A stretch of DNA of 6,079 nucleotides. It comes from Planctomycetales bacterium. Its GTDB lineage: Bacteria; Planctomycetota; Planctomycetia; Pirellulales; Thermoguttaceae. The notes beneath the pieces are model-generated. The model was given only the letters and a program-made list of their open reading frames with translations. It was not told the DNA's origin and did no database searches. Location: assembly GCA_007122045.1 (NCBI GenBank), contig SKJM01000230.1, positions 1 to 6,079 of the forward strand. Direction: 5' to 3'. Numbering within the stretch: position 1 is the first letter of the stretch; each line of letters opens with the position of its first letter. Positions 1-6,018 of the stretch are shown in pieces. A program made the translations under genes and the position numbers.

Positions 1-2144
1 GCGGGCGCGCCGTCGGCGGGCCCGAGCAGCCGGAACGCGGCGGGCCCGCGTTCCGTCCGGAAGGCGTCGCGCTTCAGACCGATCGAATGGAATGGTATCG
101 GCTTGAACGGAATCGTTTCGTTCTCGGCCCCATGCACGCGGTCGAACACGCCCTCGGCCGCCAGTTCGAGAATCGGCGAGTCGGGCTTCAGCGAGAAATC
201 GAGATTGGCCGGGTCGGCAAAGTGGCCGAGGTCGTCGGCCGTGGCTTCGTAGTTGTTCCAGACCGGCGTCCCGTAGTTGAACTTGTTGGTGTAGGTGTCG
301 TACAGGTACGGGTAGCGCGAGCGGTAGGGCTCCTCGCGGATATCGACCTTCTGGGTGATTTTCGGGACGAATCCGCGGGCGGTGAAGGCGGCCGGATTCG
401 TGTCGGCGCCGTGCATGAAGCCAATCGCCCGGTTCACGTGGTCTTCCGACCCGCCCTGGACGAGCCGCGGGCTGTCGATGGCGATGTTGTTGGCGATCGA
501 CGCCCCGCCGCCCCCGTTGAACTTGATCACCCCGGTCGAACCGGTGCGGTAGAAGACGTTGCCGAACACGCGGGCGACGTACAGCGTGTCGTCGTCGAAG
601 AAGATGGCCTGCGTGCCGGGGCCGCCTTGGTGCGGGTTGAACAAGTGATGGAAGAAGTTGTACCGGATCACGTTGCCGCAAAAGCTCGGATTGCGGCCGA
701 TGTAGATGGAGCCCATGTCGGAAATATCTTGCAGCACGCGGTGAATTTCGTTCCGCTCGATCACGTGCTCGTTGCCGCTGAAGGTAATGGCCTGGTGGTC
801 CGAGTCGTGCAGGTGGTTGTGCTCGATGACGATGCCCACGCCGCCGGCGCTGATGAGCGGATGGTAATGGCCGGTCCAGCGGCCGGCCCGGCGGATGTCG
901 CAGTTGCGGACGAAGTGCCCGGCCGGGGTAAGCTGCCGCCGGTCGCCGCCGTGCAAGCTCACGGCGCGGGCGCCCACCTGGTAGATGTCGCAGCTTTGCA
1001 GCCCGTGGTCGCTGCCGCCGGCAATCCGCACGGCTCCCTGGCCGAGGTTGCGCAGCACGCAGCCGGCCACGCGGCAGCCCCGGCCGCCCTCGATGACGAT
1101 TCCCTGCCCGCGGCTGTTCTCCAGCACCAGGTTCTCGAAGCGCACGTGCGAGGCGCCGCGGCATCGGACCATCGGCCCGGTCAACAGCGAAACCTGGATG
1201 TGCGACCGCTCGAGCGGATACGGGGGCAGGAAATAGAGCACGCCGGCCGCCCGGTCGACGTAGTATTCGCCCGGCACTTCGATTTCCTCCAGCAGGTTCA
1301 CCGCGTGGTAGTAGGTTTGCACGTTGGCGGGCGAGCCGGGCTGGGCCACGCCGTAATGCGAGGGGCCGTCGGTGGTGAATGTTCCCTTCTCCAGGTCGAT
1401 TTCGGCGATGCGGATCGTGTCGTGCGCCCAGCTTACGCCCAGGATGCCCGAGATGAACAGCTCATCGGCTGTCACCCAGCGTTCGGCCCGCGGCGTGTTG
1501 TATTCGAACACGGCGGAACGGCCGTCCCGCTCGCCCCGTCGCGGAACGCTGCCCGACTCGTGCACTTTCCCCAACGGGATATGCCCCTCGTTGGGCCAGC
1601 GGGCGATCGTCTGCGGGCGGCCGTCGAGGAACAGTTCCAGGGGCGGGGGGATGCTCGGGCGGCCCCAGCCGCGCGGGCCGAATTGTCCGGTATCTTCAAT
1701 GCCCAGCGCCCGCAGATCGACCCGGAGCACCCGGCCGCGGGCCGCGTCGGTCAGCCGGGCTTCGATGGCCGCGTCGGTGACCGGCTCGAAGGCGGCCGGG
1801 TCGAGCACGCCCCCGCCGTCGAGGTGCACGGTCTCGCCCTCGGCGGCGCGGTAAACGATCGGCCCGCCCTCGCGGCCCGAATCCTGCTCGTTCAACTCGA
1901 ACGTGCCGGTTCGGAAATGCCTTCCTCCGCGCAGGACGATCTGCGCGCCCCCCTCGGGCAGGCCGTCCGCGGTACGCAATTCGCGCAACGCGTCGCGTGC
2001 CTTTTCCAGGGTACGAAACGGCTCCTCGCGCGTGCCGGCGTTCGCGTCGTCGCCGTCGGGGGCAACGAACAGCTCGACGCCCGGCGCGGGCCGAGCGAAT
2101 AAGAGCAATCCGAGCAAGCTGATCAACACATAGGGGCGCGACAT
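1..2144 (-). CDS. Secreted right-handed parallel beta-helix protein, partial (C-terminus beyond window)
   Basis: Reading the minus strand from the ATG at 2144-2142 gives 714 codons without a stop, running off the left edge, so the C-terminus is missing. Residues 1-6 are a short n-region and about 7-17 are hydrophobic (LISLLGLLLFA), followed by small residues and proline, which fits a Sec signal peptide and export. Mature residues about 25-55 carry the motif FVAPDGDDANAGT...EPFRTLEKARDAL that commonly opens secreted beta-helix proteins, and DSG...GGPIVYRAAEGE follows at about 88-104. Residues about 325-560 have repeated short strands rich in N, G, H and I (VRFENLVLENS, GIVIEHNHLHDSDHQ, NVIRYNFFHH, ASIANNIAID), as in Beta_helix/PbH1 coils. 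The end, DFSLKPDSPILEL and PFKPIPFHSIGL at about 650-690, is a usual C-terminal motif of such proteins, so few residues are probably missing. Members are often polysaccharide lyases or glycosidases, but I see no residue that fixes the substrate. The start is supported by a strong Shine-Dalgarno sequence. No operon partner is visible. Confidence 0.9.
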   Translation of the reverse strand, partial: MSRPYVLISLLGLLLFARPAPGVELFVAPDGDDANAGTREEPFRTLEKARDALRELRTADGLPEGGAQIVLRGGRHFRTGTFELNEQDSGREGGPIVYRAAEGETVHLDGGGVLDPAAFEPVTDAAIEARLTDAARGRVLRVDLRALGIEDTGQFGPRGWGRPSIPPPLELFLDGRPQTIARWPNEGHIPLGKVHESGSVPRRGERDGRSAVFEYNTPRAERWVTADELFISGILGVSWAHDTIRIAEIDLEKGTFTTDGPSHYGVAQPGSPANVQTYYHAVNLLEEIEVPGEYYVDRAAGVLYFLPPYPLERSHIQVSLLTGPMVRCRGASHVRFENLVLENSRGQGIVIEGGRGCRVAGCVLRNLGQGAVRIAGGSDHGLQSCDIYQVGARAVSLHGGDRRQLTPAGHFVRNCDIRRAGRWTGHYHPLISAGGVGIVIEHNHLHDSDHQAITFSGNEHVIERNEIHRVLQDISDMGSIYIGRNPSFCGNVIRYNFFHHLFNPHQGGPGTQAIFFDDDTLYVARVFGNVFYRTGSTGVIKFNGGGGASIANNIAIDSPRLVQGGSEDHVNRAIGFMHGADTNPAAFTARGFVPKITQKVDIREEPYRSRYPYLYDTYTNKFNYGTPVWNNYEATADDLGHFADPANLDFSLKPDSPILELAAEGVFDRVHGAENETIPFKPIPFHSIGLKRDAFRTERGPAAFRLLGPADGAP

Positions 2145-2150
2145 CGTCCG

Positions 2151-2156
2151 ACCTCC
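2151..2156 (-). promoter_or_regulatory. Shine-Dalgarno site of the beta-helix gene
   Basis: On the minus strand this reads GGAGGT, six bases before the ATG at 2144. It is a near-perfect ribosome binding site and settles the start codon of the beta-helix gene. I could not pick out a convincing -35/-10 pair further upstream (2160-2250). Confidence 0.8.
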
Positions 2157-2249
2157 GAGTTCGGTGGGATTGTTGGCTCGAACCGGGCCTTGATTTTTTT
2201 GGGTGCCAATTTTCCGGATTTCCACACTCGCCCCCCCACTTTGACCACT

Positions 2250-2418
2250 CCACCTGCGGGCTCGCCCCGCCGAAGCGTTGGTCCGCTGGCTACCACGGGG
2301 TCATTCGCCGCCACGCCACCTGCGGGCTTGCCCCGCCGGAGCGGTGGTCCGTTGGCTACCAAAGGGCCATGCGCCACCACGCCACCTGCGGGCTCGCCCC
2401 GCCGGAGCGGCGGTCCGT
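2250..2418. repeat. 66-bp tandem repeat, 2.6 copies, each with a GC hairpin
   Basis: Two full 66-bp units (2250-2315 and 2316-2381) match at 57 of 66 positions. A third copy is cut after 37 bp (2382-2418) and differs from unit 2 at only two of those positions. Each unit begins CCACCTGCGGG and contains a perfect 5-bp stem GCGGG/CCCGC around a CTCGC or CTTGC loop. In unit 2 an outer CCACC (2316-2320) can also pair with GGTGG (2343-2347), giving a two-storey hairpin. The period is a multiple of three, so both strands stay open through it, but the resulting Pro/Arg/Gly-rich frames look like no protein I know. It resembles intergenic REP-type repeats more than a gene. Confidence 0.85.
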
Positions 2419-2641
2419 ACGGATGCCCAAGCCTAACAGTTCGGACGCCGGATTGCAAGGTGAAAACAGGCCACTGGGAGAGGGGAGGTTGCTAGTTCCG
2501 GCGAGCAGGATATGGTATGGGATGTCCGCCAGGATTCCCTTGACGAGTACATCGAGAAGCTTTGCAAGAACGGCACCAACGGCTCCAAGCCGGCCACCGC
2601 ATCCCGTAGGAGCGGCGCGTGATCGAGAACAACGCCGCTAA
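2419..2641. other. Gene-free stretch before the IS66 remnant
   Basis: No intact gene is visible here. One plus-strand frame, ending with TGA at 2620-2622, encodes LCKNGTNGSKPATAS at 2560-2604. This loosely resembles the Asn/Ser/Lys/Pro-rich linker near the N-terminus of IS66 transposases (typically L-x-K-N-S-x-N-S-S-K-P-P-S-S-D). If so, it is a decayed scrap of the same element that continues at 2642, in a different frame and with the part between deleted. The match is weak. Confidence 0.35.
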
Positions 2642-3091
2642 GGCCTGCTGATGAACTTTTTCCAGAACCTGAAGCTGCGAAATTCGCAAGCAGACGCGCT
2701 GTTGAACCAGTTGGCGCGGCAATGGGAGGGCGAGTTCGATCTGCTGTGCATGCTGCTGGCGAATTCGCTGGTGGTGCATACCGACGAAACGAGCTGGAGC
2801 ATCAACAGCGTTTGGGCCTTTCTCACCGAGAAGGCCCGCGTGGTGCTTTTTGGCGTACACAAGGATGGGGCGACGCTGCAACAGATTCTCGATCCGGCGA
2901 CGTTTGAGGGAATTGTCATCAGCGACGATGCCGCCGTGTATGCGAAGTTCACGCATTCGCAGAAGTGCTGGGCCCATCTGCTGCGCAAAGCGATCCATGG
3001 CGCGCGACGCCGCACGGTGATCGTGAGTGTGTTGGAATCGCTCCGTCAGTATCTTCCGGCGTATACGCTGAGGAGCGTGATTGAAACGGTC
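2642..3091 (+). pseudogene. IS66-family transposase remnant, internally deleted
   Basis: The frame following the TAA at 2639-2641 (ATG at 2651) encodes part of an IS66-type DDE transposase, the enzyme that cuts and joins the ends of its insertion sequence. Counting from the ATG, residues 2-21 (NFFQNLKLRNSQADALL...) lead into VVHTDETSW with the first catalytic Asp at 45, then SDDAAVY with the second Asp at about 92, then QKCWAHLLRKAI at 104-115, all typical of the DDE_Tnp_IS66 catalytic core. After residue 115 the sequence jumps to RRRTVIVSVLESLRQYLPAY (119-138), which I read as the C-terminal end of a related transposase. The region that should hold the catalytic Glu is therefore deleted. The N-terminal zinc-binding and linker regions and the small accessory IS66 genes are absent too. 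About 150 codons remain of a family usually near 500. The frame stays open into unrelated DNA after 3091. The IS66 call for the core is firm; assigning residues 119-147 to the same element is less so. Confidence 0.8.
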
Positions 3092-3176
3092 CCTCCGATC
3101 TGGAACAACTCGGCTGGATCCATCCGCAGGACGAGTCGTATACCGCTGGGGCTTTGGCTCCTTATCGGACTTCAAC

Positions 3177-3222
3177 GCCCGGGTTGCGAGGCGTTCGTTC
3201 CTCACGCCTCTACACCCCGGGC
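3177..3222. repeat. Nested inverted repeat (two-tier hairpin)
   Basis: An outer 7-bp perfect stem, GCCCGGG (3177-3183) with CCCGGGC (3216-3222), encloses an inner 7-bp perfect stem, GAGGCGT (3188-3194) with ACGCCTC (3204-3210), around a 9-base loop. The linkers between the stems are TTGC and TACAC. It lies exactly between the IS66 and IS91 remnants and belongs to neither coding remnant. A structure this regular in non-coding DNA suggests a dispersed palindromic repeat or the end of a mobile element. Confidence 0.65.
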
Positions 3223-3247
3223 TGACATTGGGCTGCGCCTTCGGACG

Positions 3248-3449
3248 AAAAGAGATCGTCACCTGATCCGCTATTACGGCTGGTACTCGAACAAGGCCCG
3301 CGATAGGCGCCGCAAGGCCGCGAAGGCGGACGCAGCGGAGCAGGCGCGCGCGGTCAAGCGGCGAGCCGCCGCAGGGCCCGGCCCCCAGCCGGGGCAGCCA
3401 GACGTGGGCCATGCTCATCAAGGGGGTGTACGAGATCGACCCGCTGACA
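3248..3449 (+). pseudogene. IS91-type transposase C-terminal remnant, frameshifted
   Basis: The frame continuing from the IS66 remnant encodes RDRHLIRYYGWYSNKARDRR at 3254-3313. A base-count disruption within the GC-rich stretch 3358-3400 then moves the homology one frame over, to SQTWAMLIKGVYEIDPLT at 3396-3449. The pair of motifs, (H/L)xRYYGWYSNKxR followed by WAxLIxxVYEVDPLxCPxC, is known from the C-terminal part of IS91-type rolling-circle transposases (Y2 HUH family). Here the sequence breaks off at DPLT, just before the expected Cys pair, and nothing upstream carries the catalytic HUH or tyrosine motifs. It is a dead fragment of about 65 codons of a protein usually near 400. Its junction with the IS66 debris suggests repeated insertion into the same spot. 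Confidence 0.7.
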
Positions 3450-3471
3450 ACACCCGCTGGCGTGCACCCCC

Positions 3472-3500
3472 TTGACTTTCCATCTTTTCCCGTCTACCCT
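3472..3500 (+). promoter_or_regulatory. Candidate sigma-70-type promoter
   Basis: TTGACT at 3472-3477 is followed by a 17-base spacer and TACCCT at 3495-3500. The -35 is near consensus. The -10 keeps the first T, the A and the last T, and C-rich -10 boxes are plausible in a GC-rich genome. It points toward the radical SAM gene, with a start near 3507 and an untranslated leader of about 420 bases. It is prediction only; no closer promoter before 3925 is as good. Confidence 0.4.
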
Positions 3501-3503
3501 TGA

Positions 3504-3912
3504 GTTCCATGGGACAAGCATTTTCCTATCCTTCACCGGTGCCGGTGCCGGTGCCGCCGAACGCCCTTTGTGCCGGCGCAACCATCCCTGACGCCGCCTC
3601 GACGGCTCCCGGGGCATTGTGCAAGGTAACACGTGTAGGGAGCATCTTCCGCGCGGAACCTTCTCGCCGCAATGCTCGTGGAACGCCACACGGTGCCAGC
3701 ATTGCCGTGGCCCCCATGCAAGCCCCCTAAGACCCCATGTTGCCGTGCCCGGTCTCCGGGGGGGGCCGTGCAGGGAAAATGGGCACGCCGCCCTTTCCTG
3801 CCTGGCCCCCTTCACCCCCCAGTTTTCCCGGTTGTCTTTGTGGTATAGGTGCGGAAACGAATTTGCCGATTACGTAATGTGGGCCGGCCCATCGAGGCCG
3901 AGAATCTCAACC
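3504..3912 (+). other. Gene-free leader upstream of the radical SAM gene
   Basis: No convincing gene lies here. Visible items are a perfect hexamer repeat (CCGGTG three times plus CCG, 3536-3556), a run of eight G at 3758-3765, a weak CACGG/CCGTG hairpin (3689-3709) and a 10-bp palindrome (3869-3878). The radical SAM frame is open upstream to an ATG at 3619, but those 102 codons are Pro/Cys/Arg-rich, unlike an enzyme, and lack a good ribosome site. Because the next gene is a B12-type enzyme I looked for a cobalamin riboswitch and saw no B12 box or recognisable core. Confidence 0.55.
3869..3878. promoter_or_regulatory. 10-bp perfect palindrome, possible operator
   Basis: ATTACGTAAT is a perfect palindrome lying 46 bases before the radical SAM start codon, in an AT-richer patch of otherwise GC-rich DNA. 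It could bind a dimeric regulator, but I cannot name one, and a 10-bp palindrome can arise by chance. Confidence 0.25.
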
Positions 3913-3919
3913 AAAAGGA
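3913..3919 (+). promoter_or_regulatory. Ribosome binding site of the radical SAM gene
   Basis: AAAAGGA ends five bases before the ATG at 3925. It is the reason for choosing this start over the in-frame ATG at 3619, which would add 102 implausible residues. Confidence 0.65.
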
Positions 3920-3924
3920 TCACC

Positions 3925-5727
3925 ATGAGCTGCGGCTGCGAAAACGATACCCCCGTGCAGAAGGCCCGATCGCAATGCCCCCATCCATTGGGCAGCAAGG
4001 CTCGGGTGCTCTTGGCCAGCGTCTTCGGTCCCTGGGCTCAGGATGATGAATACGGGAGCCGGAGTATCAACCCTATGGAGCTGTGGCACAATCAGGTGAC
4101 ACGGGTTCAAGGGCCGTTTTCCGTACGCATGTTCAATCGGTCGTGGGGGCTGATGCTCATCCAGGCCAACATCCAGGCGCCTTGCACCTTACTGGATTTT
4201 CCGCGGCTGGAGCGGTTCATCGAAGAGATCCGAACCAAGCGTTACGACGTGGTCGGGATCGGCAGCATCACAATCAATCTGCTGAAGGTCAAGAAAATGT
4301 GCGAGCTGGTGCGGCATTACCTTCCAGAGGCAACGATCGTCGTTGGCGGTCACATTGCGAACATGCCTGACCTTCGCGAACGGATCGACGCCGACCACAT
4401 TGTCCGCGGCGAGGGAGTGCGCTGGTTCCGCCGTTTTCTGGGAGAGGATCCCGGGCAGCCGGTAAGTCATCCTCAGATTCAAACCGGCCATGGCACCCGT
4501 ATGCTGGGAAGAACCCCCAAAAGTGCGCCCCAGGAGCAGACCGCCACGCTCATTCCCTCGGTCGGCTGCCCGCAAGGCTGCAATTTTTGCATTACCTCGG
4601 CCATGTTCGGCGGCAAGGGGAAGTTCGTCAATTTCTATGAGACCGGCGACGAACTCTTCGACATCATGTGCCAGTTGGAAACGTCGATGAACGTCCGGTC
4701 CTTTTTCGTCATGGACGAGAACTTCCTCATGTACCGGGCCCGCGCGTTACGGCTGTTGGAGCTGATCGAGACACACGACAAGGCATGGAGTTTGCAGGTA
4801 TTCAGTTCCGCCAAGGTTCTTGACTCTTATACCATGGAGCAGCTCGTCTCGCTTGGGCTTTCCTGGGTATGGGTCGGGCTGGAGGGGGAGGAGAGCCGGT
4901 ACACGAAACTGTCCAAGGTTGACACGTTCGGCCTGGTGCGCAAGTTGCGGTCGCACGGCATTTCCGTTCTGGGGTCGACCATCATCGGCTTGGAGAATCA
5001 CACGCCGGAGAACATTGACCGGGTCATCGACCACGCGGTGCGGCACGATTCCGACTTCCACCAGTTCATGCTGTATACGCCGCTGCCCGGCACGCCGCTT
5101 CACACCGAACTCTCCGCGGCCGGCCGAATGAAAGGCGAGCGCGAAGCGCCGTCGCATGACCACCACGGACAGTTTCGTTTCAACTACCGGCATTCCCACA
5201 TCACCGACGGCCAGGAGACCGAGTTTCTCTTGCGGGCCTTTCGTCGTGACTTTGAGGTCAACGGCCCCAGCGTGCTCCGCAGAATCTGGACCATGCTCCA
5301 GGGGTGGAAGCGTTACAAGAACCACCCGGATCAGCGGATTCGGGACCGGTATGCTCGCGAATCGCGTGAGCTGCTTCACCCGGGCACGGCGGTCGTGGCC
5401 GGCGCGAAGGCCTATTATCGCAAGACGCCGAAGCTTCACGCGAAATTATCGGCCTTGCTGGACGAACTTTGCGAAGAGTTTGGCCCACGCGCGCGCCGGG
5501 CGGCTGACCTGGCAGGATCCTACGTCTTGGAGGACCTGTACCAAGAAGCGCAACGGTTAGCCGAGGGCTGGACCTACGAACCACCCACATTCTACGACCA
5601 GCAGCCTTGCCTGCCGCCCATTGTGCCGGCTTGCCCGGGATCGGGGATCACCATTCGCGCTGATGGGCGAGAAAAGGGGACGGGAGTGGGGTGTTCACTT
5701 TGTGCGAGTCAAGGCCAACTGGTTTGA
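3925..5727 (+). CDS. B12-binding-domain radical SAM protein, 600 residues
   Basis: A cytoplasmic iron-sulfur enzyme that should cleave S-adenosylmethionine to start radical chemistry; its substrate is unknown. Residues about 75-175 form a cobalamin-binding-like Rossmann domain (RYDVVGIGSITINLLKVKKM, then ATIVVGGHIANMP and DHIVRGEG). The usual DxHxxG motif is not visible, so any cobalamin would bind base-off without the His ligand, or not at all. The radical SAM core spans about 205-430. It has C215, C219 and C222 in GCPQGCNFC (CxxxCxxC, the 4Fe-4S site), then FFVMDENF (260-267), VGLEGEE (317-323), STIIGLE (351-357) and MLYTPLPGTPL (382-392). A helical C-terminal domain runs to WTYEPPTFYD near 558. 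This order is that of COG1032-type B12-binding radical SAM proteins, which include methylases and ring-forming enzymes. N-terminal C3, C5 and C18 and a 40-residue tail with C562, C570, C590 and C593 are extra. The gene stands alone, with no same-strand partner in the window. The family call is firm; the reaction cannot be assigned. Confidence 0.92.
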   Translation: MSCGCENDTPVQKARSQCPHPLGSKARVLLASVFGPWAQDDEYGSRSINPMELWHNQVTRVQGPFSVRMFNRSWGLMLIQANIQAPCTLLDFPRLERFIEEIRTKRYDVVGIGSITINLLKVKKMCELVRHYLPEATIVVGGHIANMPDLRERIDADHIVRGEGVRWFRRFLGEDPGQPVSHPQIQTGHGTRMLGRTPKSAPQEQTATLIPSVGCPQGCNFCITSAMFGGKGKFVNFYETGDELFDIMCQLETSMNVRSFFVMDENFLMYRARALRLLELIETHDKAWSLQVFSSAKVLDSYTMEQLVSLGLSWVWVGLEGEESRYTKLSKVDTFGLVRKLRSHGISVLGSTIIGLENHTPENIDRVIDHAVRHDSDFHQFMLYTPLPGTPLHTELSAAGRMKGEREAPSHDHHGQFRFNYRHSHITDGQETEFLLRAFRRDFEVNGPSVLRRIWTMLQGWKRYKNHPDQRIRDRYARESRELLHPGTAVVAGAKAYYRKTPKLHAKLSALLDELCEEFGPRARRAADLAGSYVLEDLYQEAQRLAEGWTYEPPTFYDQQPCLPPIVPACPGSGITIRADGREKGTGVGCSLCASQGQLV

Positions 5728-5814
5728 TCCCGTTCTTGTTCCGCCTGGGGCAGTGGAGAAAGCCTTGGCAGGGCGCTGGACAACGGCGACGGTTCGGGTA
5801 ATGGGGGAACGCTT

Positions 5815-5895
5815 GGCCCGTTGGGCCGGACCTGGGTGTATTCAAACGCCTTCCCAGGGCGTTGCCCTGGCTGGACGAACAAGAGGCCTTCGGCC
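5815..5895. repeat. Cluster of three small triloop hairpins (REP-like)
   Basis: Three perfect stems lie within 81 bp: GGCCC-GTT-GGGCC (5815-5827), CCAGGGC-GTT-GCCCTGG (5854-5870) and GGCC-TTC-GGCC (5885-5895). The first two share a GTT triloop. No T-run follows any of them, so a classical intrinsic terminator is not shown, though they may protect the 3' end of the radical SAM transcript. Stems of this type recur as intergenic palindromic repeats in many GC-rich genomes. Confidence 0.5.
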
Positions 5896-6018
5896 AATAG
5901 GAAAGCACGACGCCCCCACCGACCCCGCGGTGGCGTAGTGCATGTGTAGCCACTAGAGCGTGCAGAAACGGAAGAGCCAGTTTTTTTGCTAAGGTTTCGC
6001 CTGCGTCCGCGGTTATGT

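Noticed and set aside
87..2102. 671-codon plus-strand open frame
   Set aside because: It is the antisense shadow of the minus-strand beta-helix gene. Its product is V/A/R/H-rich with no domain, and there is no ribosome site, while the opposite strand has a signal peptide, ribosome site and clear family motifs.
2170..2190. GGTTCGAGCC on the minus strand, like a tRNA T-arm
   Set aside because: The flanking bases do not form the 5-bp T stem, and no acceptor, D or anticodon arms are present.
2250..2418. CRISPR array
   Set aside because: The units are head-to-tail 66-bp duplications with no unique spacers between conserved repeats.
3081..3266. 61-codon plus-strand frame through the nested hairpin
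   Set aside because: It spans the IS66 tail, the palindromic repeat and the start of the IS91 scrap, so it cannot be a single gene.
3509..3730. 73-codon plus-strand frame that could be leaderless from the 3472-3500 promoter
   Set aside because: No Shine-Dalgarno site and no recognisable domain; the PVPVPVP stretch is just the hexamer repeat translated. Left as part of the leader.
3619..3924. 102-codon upstream extension of the radical SAM frame
   Set aside because: The extra residues are Pro/Cys/Arg-rich and unlike the family, and the ATG at 3925 has a good ribosome site at 3913-3919.
3504..3924. Cobalamin riboswitch ahead of the B12-type enzyme
   Set aside because: No B12 box or conserved core could be found; the GGTGCC copies are part of a simple hexamer repeat.
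4747..5439. 230-codon minus-strand open frame
   Set aside because: It is a shadow of the radical SAM gene, with no motifs and full overlap with a convincing coding frame.
5621..5938. 105-codon plus-strand frame overlapping the end of the radical SAM gene
   Set aside because: It runs through the hairpin cluster, has no ribosome site or domain, and its start lies inside the upstream gene. It does not look like a frameshifted continuation of the radical SAM protein.
5960..5990. Intrinsic terminator at the T7 run
   Set aside because: No GC stem directly precedes the T-run on either strand.
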